A stretch of DNA of 64,000 nucleotides from DAIQRJ01 sp963708795 (GCA_963708795.1 CAVPUH010000009.1:310001-374000), one strand, 5' to 3'. Numbered from the stretch's first letter, positions 9,005 to 17,656 are shown. The notes: generated by a model from the sequence alone, not told the origin. Made by a program: numbers and translations.

Positions 9005-10696
9005 CTAGAGCCGAGCGGGCTCCCGGTAGGTCCCCCATGCCTCCCGCAGAACTCCGCAGATCTCCCCCAGCGTGGCTTCGGCCCGGGCGGCCGCGAGGAT
9101 CAACGGGACCAGGTTGGCCGATCCCGCACTCCCGGCGTGGATGGCTGCCAGCGTGGTCGCCACGGCGCCGGAGTTCCGCTCCGCTCGCCGTCGCGCGAGG
9201 GCGCGGCGCTGATCGTCCTCCACGACGTGCTGCACCCGAAGGATCTCCAGCCGGCCCGTCACCGTGTCCGTGTGGCCGGTGACGCCGACCACCTGCTTCG
9301 ACCCGTCCTCCAGGGCCAGCTGGTAAGCCTGCGCGGCATCGGCGATCCGGCCGGTGAACCACCCCGACTCGATGCCGGCCAGGATGCCTCTGGTCATCGG
9401 ACCGATCGGGTGCTCGCGCCCGGCTGAGGCGTCGTGGCCCTGCTGTTCGATCGAGGCGAAGATCTCCTCGGCGGCCGCTTCGATCCGGTCGGTCAGCGCC
9501 TCCACGAACCAGGAGCCCCCGAGCGGGTCGATCACGTCGGCCACGCCGGTTTCGTCGGCCAGGACCTGCTGCGTCCGCAGCGCGATCTCGGCAGCCTGCT
9601 CGCTCGGGAGAGCGAGCGTCTCGTCCAGCGCATTGGTGTGCAGCGAGTTCGTCCCACCCAGCACGGCGGCCAGCGCCTCCACGGTGGTACGGACCACGTT
9701 GTTGTAGGGCTGTTGGGCGGTCAGGGACACTCCGGCCGTCTGGGTGTGGAAGCGCAGCTGCTGCGCGCGGGCGGTTCGGGCGCCGTAGCGGTCACGCAGC
9801 CACCGAGCCCAGATCCGCCTGGCGGCCCGGAACTTGGCGATCTCGGTGAAGAAGTCGATGTGGGCGTCGAAGAAGAAGCTCAGACCGGCGGCGAACGCGT
9901 CCACGGGCATGCCGCGCGAGAGTCCGAGCTCCACGTAGGCGAATCCGTCGGCGAGGGTGAACGCGAGCTCCTGCGCGGCTGTCGAACCGGCCTCACGGAT
10001 GTGGTAGCCCGACACCGAGAGTGGCTTGTAGGACGGCAGATTCTCCTGGCAGTACTGCATCAGGTCCCCGATCAGCCGCAAGTGAGGCTCGGGTGCGAAC
10101 AGCCATTCCTTCTGGGCCATGTACTCCTTGAAGATGTCGGTCTGGAGGGTGCCGTTCAGAACGCGAGTATCAGCACCCTGACGTTCCGCGGCCACCAGGT
10201 AGAGGCAGAACACCGGAACGGCCGGACCGGAGATCGTCATCGAGGTGGTGACCTCGGCCAGCGGGATCCCGTCGAACAGCGCCTCCATGTCGGCCGCGGA
10301 GTCGACGGCGACTCCGCAGTGCCCGACCTCGCCCTCGGCTCGCACGTCGTCGGAGTCGAGCCCCATGAGCGTCGGCATGTCGAAGGCGACCGAGAGTCCG
10401 CCGGCCCCGGCCGCCAGGATCCGGCGGTACCGCTCGTTCGTCTGCGCCGCGCTGCCGAACCCGGCGAACTGACGCATCGTCCACAGCCGCCCGCGATAGC
10501 CCGTCGGATGCAGGCCGCGGGTGAACGGGAACTCCCCGGGCCAGCCGATGCGCTCGTCGACCTGGCCGTCGTCCGGTGCGTACACCGGCTCGAGCGGCTC
10601 GCCGTCGAGCGTGGTGAACGGTCCCGCGCGCAGTCGACCCGAGTCCTCGGCGGCCGCGTAGGCGTCCAGCCACCGGGACCGTTGGTCGTCGCTCAT
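9005..10696 (-). CDS. Acyl-CoA mutase large subunit, probably isobutyryl-CoA mutase-like
   Basis: 563-residue catalytic subunit of the B12-dependent methylmalonyl/isobutyryl-CoA mutase family; the cobalamin-binding domain is absent and must come from a separate small subunit not in this window. The family block GLSVAFDMPTLMG is clear. Two substrate-specifying positions favour isobutyryl-CoA mutase (Phe and Gln) over methylmalonyl-CoA mutase (Tyr and Arg): Phe77 in TMRQFAGF and Gln195 in EYMAQKEW. Length (IcmA about 566) agrees. MeaB, an epimerase and a thiolase lie within 5 kb, so the locus handles short branched acyl-CoAs. Start ATG 10696 has GGGAGGG 4-10 bases upstream. Residue assignments to ICM rest on family knowledge. 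Confidence 0.88.
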   Translation of the reverse strand: MSDDQRSRWLDAYAAAEDSGRLRAGPFTTLDGEPLEPVYAPDDGQVDERIGWPGEFPFTRGLHPTGYRGRLWTMRQFAGFGSAAQTNERYRRILAAGAGGLSVAFDMPTLMGLDSDDVRAEGEVGHCGVAVDSAADMEALFDGIPLAEVTTSMTISGPAVPVFCLYLVAAERQGADTRVLNGTLQTDIFKEYMAQKEWLFAPEPHLRLIGDLMQYCQENLPSYKPLSVSGYHIREAGSTAAQELAFTLADGFAYVELGLSRGMPVDAFAAGLSFFFDAHIDFFTEIAKFRAARRIWARWLRDRYGARTARAQQLRFHTQTAGVSLTAQQPYNNVVRTTVEALAAVLGGTNSLHTNALDETLALPSEQAAEIALRTQQVLADETGVADVIDPLGGSWFVEALTDRIEAAAEEIFASIEQQGHDASAGREHPIGPMTRGILAGIESGWFTGRIADAAQAYQLALEDGSKQVVGVTGHTDTVTGRLEILRVQHVVEDDQRRALARRRAERNSGAVATTLAAIHAGSAGSANLVPLILAAARAEATLGEICGVLREAWGTYREPARL

Positions 10697-10765
10697 GTCG
10701 CCCTCCCGCCGGGCCGTGACCGATGCCTCGAACGGCCCTTCAGGCAGGGTAATCCGGAGTGGCCG

Positions 10766-11527
10766 TCACGAACCCGGACGCGGCGGCTGACTGCTGCGTC
10801 CGCGTGGATCCGACGCCGGGTAGATCGGGTTGAGGCGCGCGTGGTCGGCGCGGGCACGGGCGGGCCGCATCGGCGGCAGCGGGTCGGGTGGGCGCGTGGT
10901 GGGTGACGTCGGCGACGTCGGCGGCCACGGTTCGTCGAGCGGGTCGTCGACGTTCGCCGTGTCGTCGCTCCCGTCGTCCTCGTCGCGGCTGCCGCTGACC
11001 ATCGCCCGCAGGCCGGCCCGTTGGATGACCGACTGGATCGTGAGGTCACGCTCGTCGGGACGCCCGATGTAGCGGATCTCCCGGATCCCCTGCTCCTGGG
11101 CCGCACTCTCGAAGGTGAAGTGCCCGTAGCCGAGGATCCGACCCAGGATCGGCTTGTCGACGGTGATGTCGAGGATCCGGGCGATCGGCATCGTGGCCGT
11201 CCGCTGGTCGAGCACGCCGCGCACCCGGAACACGCGCATGTTCGTGATGACGAACCGGTCCATGTGTTCATCGAGTGAGCGCCACAGCGCGTGCACGCCC
11301 AGCACCACCGCCACGAGGATCGGGAACCAGGCTTCATCGACCGGAGTCGTGACGGTGGCAGCGAGCACGAGGATGACGGCGAGGGACTCGAGTGCCGGGA
11401 CGACGTAGACGGCCCAGTGGTGTCGGACCTCGTCGATGACGATCTCGCCCTCGCGGCTGAGGAGGTGACGGGCCACCCGGGGATCGGCCACCTTGCCGCG
11501 GACCCACCCGCCGAAGCTCCCGCTCAT
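10766..11527 (-). CDS. PH-domain (bPH2/DUF304) membrane protein
   Basis: 253 residues. After a soluble N-terminus (SREGEIVIDEVRHHWAVY) come two membrane helices (residues about 40-80), then a bacterial PH domain with FVITNMRVFRVRGVLDQRTA and IARILDITVDKPILGRILGYG. The acidic then Pro/Arg-rich C-terminal tail of about 80 residues looks disordered. Such proteins are widespread in Actinobacteria with no established role, probably at the membrane. The 24-bp repeat also found at 7600 falls in its 3' end. Confidence 0.8.
   Translation of the reverse strand: MSGSFGGWVRGKVADPRVARHLLSREGEIVIDEVRHHWAVYVVPALESLAVILVLAATVTTPVDEAWFPILVAVVLGVHALWRSLDEHMDRFVITNMRVFRVRGVLDQRTATMPIARILDITVDKPILGRILGYGHFTFESAAQEQGIREIRYIGRPDERDLTIQSVIQRAGLRAMVSGSRDEDDGSDDTANVDDPLDEPWPPTSPTSPTTRPPDPLPPMRPARARADHARLNPIYPASDPRGRSSQPPRPGS
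10863..10886. repeat. Copy 2 of the 24-bp dispersed repeat
   Basis: Matches 7600-7623 at 23 of 24 bases; embedded in the C-terminal tail of the PH-domain gene. Confidence 0.35.
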
Positions 11528-11557
11528 GAGCGGGACACCGTCATCGCGTCGCCCCGC

Positions 11558-11716
11558 TCAGGAGAAGAGCGAGGAGAAGAACGTGATGATCGATCCGAAC
11601 GCCGACTCGACGCCGCTGGCCGCACCCTTCACCGCGTCGGCGGCGCCCGTCGGCTGGGTGACGAGGTAGAACGCGACGAACGCGATGGCCACCCAGATCA
11701 GGAGCTTCTTGATCAC
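11558..11716 (-). CDS. Small conserved membrane protein (52 aa)
   Basis: A 52-residue frame from GTG 11716: an amino-terminal helix IKKLLIWVAIAFVAFYLVTQ, then PTGAADAVKGAASGVESAFG and a hydrophobic end SIITFFSSLFS. This K-K-L-helix-QP-x-x-AAD arrangement recurs in small actinobacterial membrane proteins of unknown role. GAGGAGAGGG lies about 9 bases upstream of the GTG, a strong ribosome-binding site that supports translation. The overlapping 85-residue frame in another register (11541-11798) is Arg-rich with no sensible features and was rejected. Confidence 0.7.
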   Translation of the reverse strand: MIKKLLIWVAIAFVAFYLVTQPTGAADAVKGAASGVESAFGSIITFFSSLFS

Positions 11717-11831
11717 GACTGGACGCCCTCTCCTCATCGCTCGACGGTGGCCGGCCGCATCGGCGACCGGCTGACATGGCGCGCCGACTCCAGCACACCG
11801 TCGGTATGTCTACCGCAGGTCACGCCCGCGC

Positions 11832-11871
11832 CTCGGCAGGCGCGCCGACAGGGTCTCGGCAGGCGCGCCGA
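11832..11871. repeat. Tandem pair of 17-bp hairpin repeats
   Basis: CTCGGCAGGCGCGCCGA occurs at 11832-11848 and again at 11855-11871 (23-bp period). Each copy has TCGGC/GCCGA arms around a 6-nt loop. The pair begins 5 bp beyond the stop of the PhyH gene on the minus strand, so it may act as a terminator without a U-tract. Confidence 0.55.
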
Positions 11872-11875
11872 GCCC

Positions 11876-12715
11876 TCAGCCGGCGAGCCTGGCCGAGCCC
11901 ACCAACTCGCGCATGCCGTCCCACTCGCGCCAGAGGTCGCTCATGACCTCTCTGCGGATCGCGTCATGGCCGGCGCGCCGGAGCCTGAAGTAGATCGCGT
12001 AACGGATGTGCGGCGACGCGTTGGAGGCGATGCCGTGACCGATCTGATAATGCGAGAGGACGGCGTCACCGGCGCTCGGCGTCACCTGGAGCGGCTCGCC
12101 GATGTCGATCGGCGGCATCCCCCGCAGGATGGCGTCGGGGCCCTCGGTGGCGAAGTAGTCCTCGTACCGCCGATGCGAACCGGGCCAGACCGTGAAGTTG
12201 CCGGCGTCCGGCGTCGGCACGTCGGAGAGGTACACCCCGACCAGTGCTGTGAAGTTCCAGATCTCGCCCTTCGGCACACCATTGTGGGGTGTGTACATCC
12301 CGTCGAGGTGGGGGTGCACCGGGACCGGGTCGGCCGCGGTCGGGAACCGGAGCGCGATCTGGCCGCTGTCCACCGGGTCGAGTGTCCCCGGCCCGATGGC
12401 GGACTCGGCCAGGTCCCACAGCGGGGTGTTCGTGAGCAGGCCGACGATCGCCGGGTCGCTTGCGATCTCGGGGCACCAGCTCCGCGAGCGGAACGTGTCC
12501 AGCTGCCCGGGCTCGATCCCGTGGCCCCCGATCGCGCCGTTGATCGCACGCAACGCAGCCCCGACCCGCTCGAGCGGTACGGCCTGCCGGAGCAGGGTGT
12601 AGCCGTCGTCGCGGATCTGGCGCTTCTGCTCGAGGGAGAGGGCGGGCCGCTCGGCCGAGGGGGACGTCGGGGAATCGGGAGACGTCGGGACGGTCGGGTC
12701 GCTCGGGTCGGTCAC
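11876..12715 (-). CDS. Phytanoyl-CoA dioxygenase (PhyH) family protein
   Basis: Fe(II)/2-oxoglutarate-dependent oxygenase of 279 residues. The iron facial triad is visible as HxD in VHPHLDGMY and a distal His in YQIGHGIASNASPHIRYAIY (one of the two His), with the 2OG-binding Arg in HIRYAIYFR. GTG 12715 is chosen because a TAGCGT hexamer sits 7 nt upstream; in-frame GTGs at 12724 and 12733 would lie in or upstream of that box. The first 25 residues are Ser/Pro/Thr-rich. The substrate is unknown, and it lies beside the acyl-CoA mutase and MeaB group without clear linkage. Confidence 0.82.
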   Translation of the reverse strand: MTDPSDPTVPTSPDSPTSPSAERPALSLEQKRQIRDDGYTLLRQAVPLERVGAALRAINGAIGGHGIEPGQLDTFRSRSWCPEIASDPAIVGLLTNTPLWDLAESAIGPGTLDPVDSGQIALRFPTAADPVPVHPHLDGMYTPHNGVPKGEIWNFTALVGVYLSDVPTPDAGNFTVWPGSHRRYEDYFATEGPDAILRGMPPIDIGEPLQVTPSAGDAVLSHYQIGHGIASNASPHIRYAIYFRLRRAGHDAIRREVMSDLWREWDGMRELVGSARLAG

Positions 12716-12722
12716 GACGTCC

Positions 12723-12728
12723 ACGCTA
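12723..12728 (-). promoter_or_regulatory. Putative leaderless -10 box, PhyH gene
   Basis: TAGCGT on the minus strand, 7 nt before GTG 12715, with no Shine-Dalgarno. Confidence 0.5.
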
Positions 12729-12768
12729 ACCACGGTTCACCGGCACCCGGTAGGACGGTGAGCGCGGG

Positions 12769-13725
12769 TCAGCTGGCCGGACCCGTCCAGGTCGCGGCGG
12801 CCGCGAACGCGTCGAGATCGCCGTCGGCGACCCGGCGGGCAAGCGCGTCGAGCGAGCGATCACCGCGGACCTCGTGCATCCGCCGCCGGAGATCGGCGAG
12901 CGCGACCGACTCGATCTCCGCGCGCGCCCGAGCCTGGCGGCGGGTCCGGTCGTGACCGCTCGAGGCCAACCAGGCGGCGTGGGCGTCGAGAGCCGCGGAC
13001 ACCTCGGCCAGGCCGCCCTCCACGGTCGCCGTGGACGTGACGACGGGCGGGCGCCACGCGCCGGGCTCGCGCCGCACGAGTCCGAGCATCCCCCGGAGGT
13101 CGCCGACCACCGAGCCGGCCCCGTCACGATCGGCCTTGTTCACCAGATAGATGTCCGCGATCTCGAGGATGCCGGCCTTGGCGGCTTGGATCGCATCGCC
13201 GTTTCCCGGTGCGAGCACGACGACCGTGGTGTCGGCCAGCCGGGCCACGTCGACCTCGCTCTGCCCGACGCCGACCGTCTCGACGATGACGGCGCCGCAG
13301 CCCGCGGCCGCCAGCACCCGGACCGCCTGGGGGGTCACCGCGGTCAGGCCGCCCAGGTGTCCCCGGTTGGCCATCGAGCGGATGAACACCCCGTCGTCCA
13401 GTGCGTGCCGTTGCATGCGCACCCGGTCGCCGAGCACGGCGCCGCCGGAGAACGGTGACGTCGGGTCCACGGCGATGACGCCGACGACTGTCCCGGTCGA
13501 TCGCATGAGCCCGACGAGGCCCGCGACGACCGACGACTTCCCCACCCCCGGCGGTCCGGTGATCCCGATGACTCTCGTGTTCAGCCCTGACCGGACCAGC
13601 TCGTGCATCACCGCCGGGACCTGCGCGTCACCGTCTTCCAGCAGGGACAGGGCGCGACCGGTCGCGCGCGTGCGAATCGTCGGATCCGGGGAGGTCAGGG
13701 CGGCCGCGTCAAACGTCGGCTTCAC
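12769..13725 (-). CDS. meaB: G3E-type GTPase MeaB (B12 mutase chaperone)
   Basis: GTPase that gates cobalamin delivery to, and protects, methylmalonyl-type mutases. 318 residues from GTG 13725, which overlaps the thiolase stop (GTGA). The Walker A motif GITGPPGVGKSS (residues 54-65) is followed by VIAVDPTSPFSGGAVLGDRVRM (read in parts), VETVGVGQSE (switch II) and LVNKADRDG (base recognition). It is cotranscribed with the thiolase and is the natural partner of the mutase encoded 3 kb away. An in-frame start further upstream would run through thiolase sequence and was rejected. Confidence 0.93.
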   Translation of the reverse strand: MKPTFDAAALTSPDPTIRTRATGRALSLLEDGDAQVPAVMHELVRSGLNTRVIGITGPPGVGKSSVVAGLVGLMRSTGTVVGVIAVDPTSPFSGGAVLGDRVRMQRHALDDGVFIRSMANRGHLGGLTAVTPQAVRVLAAAGCGAVIVETVGVGQSEVDVARLADTTVVVLAPGNGDAIQAAKAGILEIADIYLVNKADRDGAGSVVGDLRGMLGLVRREPGAWRPPVVTSTATVEGGLAEVSAALDAHAAWLASSGHDRTRRQARARAEIESVALADLRRRMHEVRGDRSLDALARRVADGDLDAFAAAATWTGPAS

Positions 13726-14957
13726 GCGCCGTCGACCTCGACGATCAGCGCGTCGCCCTGTCCGCCGCCGCCACACAGGGCAGCGACACCGAGGCCGCCG
13801 CCGCGACGTCGCAGCTCCAGCACGGCGTGGACGAGGATGCGTGCGCCGGACGCGCCGACCGGGTGACCGAGGGCGATGCCGCCACCGTCGACGTTCACCC
13901 GGTCGAGGTCGAGCCCCAGTTCACGCACGGACTGGAGAACGACGGACGCGAAGGCCTCGTTGATCTCGACCAGGTCGAAGTCCGACGCTGCCATGCCCTG
14001 GCGGGCGGCGGCCTTCGCGATCGCCCGGGCCGGCTGGGAGTGCAACCCCGAATCCGGTCCGGCCACTGTCGCGTACGCGCCGATCGTGGCCAGCGGCGTG
14101 ATCCCCAGTTCGGCGGCCTTGCTGGCACTCATGACGACGACGGCAGCCGCCCCGTCGGAGATCTGCGAAGCGGACCCGGCGGTGATCGTCCCGTCCGGCG
14201 AGAACGCGGGCGGTAGCGCGGCCAGGCGCTCGCGCGTCGTGTCCGGCCGGATCCCTTCGTCGGCGGTCACACTGACCGGCCCGCCCCGGCGATCCCGCAC
14301 CTGCACCGGGACCAGCTCGGCGTCGAACCGACCCTCGGCCGCTGCCGCCGCGGCGAGAGACTGGGAGCGGGCGGCGTAGGCGTCCTGGTCCACGCGGCTG
14401 ATACCGAGAGCCGCGTTGCCACGGTCGGTGACGACTCCCATCGGATCACCGGTGAAGTAATCGCGCAGGCCGTCGTAGGCGAGCGAGTCGAGCAGCGGCG
14501 CCGTCCCGTACTTCGTGCCGGTGCGGGCGTTCTTGAGCAGATGCGGTGCTTGGCTCATCGACTCCATGCCGCCGGCCACGACGATCTCGTGCTCACCGGC
14601 CCGGATCAGCTGGTCGGCCAGCGCGATCGCGTTGAGCCCCGAGAGGCACACCTTGTTGATCGACAGGCACGGCACGGTCATCGGAATGCCGGCGCCGACG
14701 GCGGCTTGACGGGCCGGCACCTGCCCGGCGCCGGCCTGGAGCACCTGCCCCAGGATCACGTACTCGACGTCCGCCGGGCCGACTCCTGCGCGCTCGAGAG
14801 CGGCACGGATCGCGACCGCACCAAGCTCCGCCCCGGTGACATCGGCCAGGCCGCCGAGGAACTTCCCGATCGGGGTGCGGGCGACCCCGACGATCACGGA
14901 TCGGCGCTCTGACTCGCGCGCCGGTCGTGGGGTCTCGCCGACAGCGGGTGCGGTCAT
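13722..14957 (-). CDS. Acetyl-CoA acetyltransferase (thiolase)
   Basis: 411-residue degradative/biosynthetic thiolase. Acyl-enzyme Cys104 lies in NKVCLSGLNA; the C-terminal catalytic residues are in NEAFA, GHPVGASGARI and ALCGGGGQGDA. It catalyses CoA-dependent cleavage or condensation of acetoacetyl-CoA-type substrates. It is the syntenic counterpart of mycobacterial fadA4 (family knowledge). First gene of a two-gene unit with meaB; the divergent epimerase gene starts 62 bp away. GAAGGAGGT lies 6 bases upstream of ATG 14957. Confidence 0.93.
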   Translation of the reverse strand: MTAPAVGETPRPARESERRSVIVGVARTPIGKFLGGLADVTGAELGAVAIRAALERAGVGPADVEYVILGQVLQAGAGQVPARQAAVGAGIPMTVPCLSINKVCLSGLNAIALADQLIRAGEHEIVVAGGMESMSQAPHLLKNARTGTKYGTAPLLDSLAYDGLRDYFTGDPMGVVTDRGNAALGISRVDQDAYAARSQSLAAAAAAEGRFDAELVPVQVRDRRGGPVSVTADEGIRPDTTRERLAALPPAFSPDGTITAGSASQISDGAAAVVVMSASKAAELGITPLATIGAYATVAGPDSGLHSQPARAIAKAAARQGMAASDFDLVEINEAFASVVLQSVRELGLDLDRVNVDGGGIALGHPVGASGARILVHAVLELRRRGGGLGVAALCGGGGQGDALIVEVDGA

Positions 14958-15019
14958 CGCAACCTCCTTCTCCGCAGGTGCACCTCCAGGCTAGTTGGGG
15001 TCCGTGTGACCATGGGCCC

Positions 15020-15526
15020 ATGGCGTCCGCGACTCCCGCTCCGAGCCCCGCGGCCCTGATCTCCGGGCACGTGCTGAGCGTCGACCACGTCGGCGTGGCG
15101 GTGGCCGATCTCGATGCCGGGGTCGCCACGTTCGGCGCCCTGCTCGGTCTGGTCGAGGTGCACCGGGAGGAGAACCGGCAACAGGGTGTCGTGGAGGCGA
15201 TGCTCGTCCCGGCGGCGGCGACCTCGATGCCTCCGTCGGCGGACGCGCACCGGCCGTCCACCGAACCGGCAGTCGCGATGCAGATCCTGGCGCCGCTGGG
15301 CGAACACTCGGTCCTGCACGGGTTTCTCGACAAGCGCGGACCCGGACTGCAACAGCTCGCCTATCGAGTCGACGACCTCGATGCCGTCCTCGTCGTCCTG
15401 CGCGCCGCCGGTGTCCGCATCCTCGATGGCGCCCCGGCCGTCGGCACCGCCGGTAGCCGCGTCGCCTTCGTCCACCCCCGCGATGCCGCCGGCGTACTGA
15501 TCGAGCTGGTCGAACGTCCTCGTTGA
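15020..15526 (+). CDS. mce: Methylmalonyl-CoA epimerase
   Basis: Vicinal-oxygen-chelate protein of 168 residues that interconverts (R)- and (S)-methylmalonyl-CoA. Metal ligands fit HVGVAVADLD near the N-terminus, the GFLDKRGPGLQQLAYRVDDLD block, and Glu in GVLIELVERP at the end. Residues about 60-95 are a low-complexity Pro/Ser/Thr/Ala insertion typical of actinobacterial members. The start at ATG 15020 is chosen because upstream codons overlap the thiolase promoter region and are not conserved. It is divergent from thiolase-meaB, fitting a shared propionyl/methylmalonyl-CoA function. Confidence 0.9.
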   Translation: MASATPAPSPAALISGHVLSVDHVGVAVADLDAGVATFGALLGLVEVHREENRQQGVVEAMLVPAAATSMPPSADAHRPSTEPAVAMQILAPLGEHSVLHGFLDKRGPGLQQLAYRVDDLDAVLVVLRAAGVRILDGAPAVGTAGSRVAFVHPRDAAGVLIELVERPR

Positions 15527-15673
15527 GCAGGCGGTGTGTCGGATGTCCGATTCGTGGGACGGCCGGACGGACACGGCGCGCGTCACCGACCGGGTGTCCG
15601 GTGTTTGGCACTATGAGGTCGCCGGCTCCATTCCGGCGAACCGGCACCACCGACGCGATGCGGAGCGACCCAG

Positions 15674-16699
15674 ATGAGTGACCACGAGGGGCTGTCGATC
15701 TTCGACAGCGGTACCGCGGCTGGAACCTTCACGGTCGTGCTCCGCGGCTACGACCGCAACGAGGTCAACAGCTACCTCAGTCGAAGCGAGACGGCACGGC
15801 GCGAGGTCGACGACGAACTGGAGCGCCTGAGGGGCCAGGTCGAGGACCTCGAACCGCGTGCGGCAGCGGCCGAGCAGCGGCTGAAGGAGGTCGGCGAGCC
15901 GACCTATGCCGGACTCGGTGGTCGGGTGTCGGAGTTGTTGCGGCTGGCCGAGACGCAGTCCGCGCAGATCCGGGCCTCGGCGGACGAGTACGCGCAGAAG
16001 ATCGTCAGCGACGCAGGCGAGACGGCGGCGCAGTCCCGCGCCGACGCCGACGCGTACGCCAGTCGGGTCCGCCGTGCCTCCGACGACGCCGCGAACGCCC
16101 AGCATCTCGCGCTGCAGGAAGCGATGGCGGCGGCCGCCGCCGAGCACGCGAACCGGGTCCGCGACCAGCAGCAGGCCCTGGCCGACGAGGCCGATCGTCA
16201 GCGCACGGCGCTTGCGGCCGAACTCGTCGCGCACCAGCAGACGATCGAGGCGGCCAGGCTGGCCCACCAGACTCTGGTCGACCGCGAGACTGCAGCCCTG
16301 GCGGCGAAGCTGGCGAAGGACCGCGAGTCCGCGACGGCCGCGATCGCCGTCCAGTATCAGAACGCCGAAGCCAAGTTGAAGGAACTCATGGCCGCGGCCG
16401 ACGAGCGTGCGGCCGTCGCGGATGCCGCACTGGCCGCCGCGCATCAGCGGGCCGAGGACGTGGCGCTGGCCAACGAGACCAACACGAGAGCCGCCCTCGA
16501 TCACGCCAACGCCGCGGCGGCCGAGGTCCTGGCCACCGCCGAGGCCGACGCCAAGAGCCTGCGCGCCGAAGGCGTCGCGTCCGCCGCCGACGAGACGGCC
16601 AAACTCGAGCGTCGCATCCAGGCCCTGCGGATGGAGCGGGACGCCATGGTCGCGCACCTCGCGGGCATGAAGAAGGTCATCAGCGACATCGGCGAGTAG
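15674..16699 (+). CDS. DivIVA-domain coiled-coil protein (Scy/FilP/cellulose-binding-protein-like)
   Basis: 341 residues. A short N-terminal DivIVA-like segment (FTVVLRGYDRNEVNSYLS, residues 16-33) is followed by almost continuous Ala/Glu/Gln/Arg-rich coiled coil to the end, interrupted by PTYAGLGGRVSELLRLAE (residues 75-95), a linker common in this family. Proteins of this type organise polar growth, septation or cytoskeletal scaffolds in Actinobacteria. Monocistronic; the 147-bp upstream gap has no clear Shine-Dalgarno. Its stop is 8 bp from the stop of the converging regulator gene. Confidence 0.8.
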   Translation: MSDHEGLSIFDSGTAAGTFTVVLRGYDRNEVNSYLSRSETARREVDDELERLRGQVEDLEPRAAAAEQRLKEVGEPTYAGLGGRVSELLRLAETQSAQIRASADEYAQKIVSDAGETAAQSRADADAYASRVRRASDDAANAQHLALQEAMAAAAAEHANRVRDQQQALADEADRQRTALAAELVAHQQTIEAARLAHQTLVDRETAALAAKLAKDRESATAAIAVQYQNAEAKLKELMAAADERAAVADAALAAAHQRAEDVALANETNTRAALDHANAAAAEVLATAEADAKSLRAEGVASAADETAKLERRIQALRMERDAMVAHLAGMKKVISDIGE

Positions 16700-16707
16700 C
16701 CCGAGGA

Positions 16708-17556
16708 TCAGCCTGGCCGTTGGGGTTCGAGGTCCTGGGTTCCGAGCACCCGCAACAGCGCGAGGGCATCGGCCTCCGGCGTTCCCGGCTCGGCCGAGTA
16801 GACGACGACCATCTGATCGGCGTCCGGCACGTGCAGGGACTCGCAGTCGAGGGTGATCCGCCCCAGGGCTGGGTGCTCGATCGTCTTGCGGTGGCTGCGC
16901 CAGGGTCTCGATCCGCCCGCGTCCCACAGGCGCACGAAGTCCGGGCTGCGGCGGAGTTCGGCCAGCAGTCGGAGCAGTCCGGGGTCGTGCGGGTACCGGG
17001 CGACCGCGGACCGCAGGCTCATCACCGATTGGGCCGCTGTCACCTCCCGCTCGTCGTCGGTCATGGCCACCCGCCCGGGCGCCCCGAGGAACCGCTGCCA
17101 GGTGATGTTGCGCTGGTGCGGGGGAAACCTCGACCAGTCGCCGAGGAGAGCAGCGGCCGGCGCGTTCCAGGCGAGCATGTCGCCCTTCGCACTGAGCACC
17201 ATGGTGGGGAGATCGGCGAACCGGTCGATGAGCCGTTGCACGCTGGGCCGCACGACGTCACTGATCCGCCCCGACGGCGCCGGCGGAGTCCCGGCCAGGT
17301 TGAACAACTCGTCCCGTTGATCGTCGTCGAGACGCAGGGCGCGAGCGAGCGCGGCCAGCACCGAACGGGAGGGGTGCGGTCCACGACCCTGCTCGAGCCG
17401 CACGACGTAGTCGACGCTCACACCCGCCAGCTGGGCGACCTCCTCCCGCCGCAGGCCGGGCACCCGTCGGCGGTCGCCGGCCGGCAGGCCGACATCCGTG
17501 GGCTGGAGCCGACCGCGCGCTCGGCGCAGCACCTTCGCGAGCTCTCCGGTGTCCAT
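16708..17556 (-). CDS. XRE-family regulator with MmyB-like ligand-binding domain
   Basis: 282 residues from ATG 17556. The N-terminal helix-turn-helix (GLRREEVAQLAGVSVDYVVR, residues about 38-57, followed by LEQGR) precedes a PAS-like MmyB/MLTR ligand-binding domain (LAWNAPAAALLGDW, NITWQRFLG and a late CESLHVPDADQMVVVYSAEPG region). Members usually repress a divergent oxidoreductase gene and themselves. Here the divergent gene is an SDR, with a perfect 21-bp palindrome between the two. Longer in-frame extensions upstream run through the SDR and were rejected. Confidence 0.88.
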   Translation of the reverse strand: MDTGELAKVLRRARGRLQPTDVGLPAGDRRRVPGLRREEVAQLAGVSVDYVVRLEQGRGPHPSRSVLAALARALRLDDDQRDELFNLAGTPPAPSGRISDVVRPSVQRLIDRFADLPTMVLSAKGDMLAWNAPAAALLGDWSRFPPHQRNITWQRFLGAPGRVAMTDDEREVTAAQSVMSLRSAVARYPHDPGLLRLLAELRRSPDFVRLWDAGGSRPWRSHRKTIEHPALGRITLDCESLHVPDADQMVVVYSAEPGTPEADALALLRVLGTQDLEPQRPG

Positions 17557-17588
17557 CTGCCCAGGATGCCGCAGCCACCGCGATCGTG

Positions 17589-17609
17589 CCTGGGATCGCC
17601 GATCCCAGG
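17589..17609. promoter_or_regulatory. Perfect 21-bp palindromic operator
   Basis: CCTGGGATCG-C-CGATCCCAGG: ten-base arms around a single C, no mismatch. It is centred in the 100-bp gap between the XRE/MmyB regulator and the divergent SDR, so it is the likely operator of that regulator. A partial half-site (TGCCCAGGAT) lies near 17559. Confidence 0.75.
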
Positions 17610-17656
17610 GTCGGCCGGTCCTGGCAGCGACGCCGGGAGGGCGGCACTCTCGAGCC

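Noticed and set aside
11541..11798. 85-residue frame over the small gene at 11558-11716
   Set aside because: Arg-rich and featureless; the 52-residue frame has a strong ribosome-binding site and a proper membrane helix.
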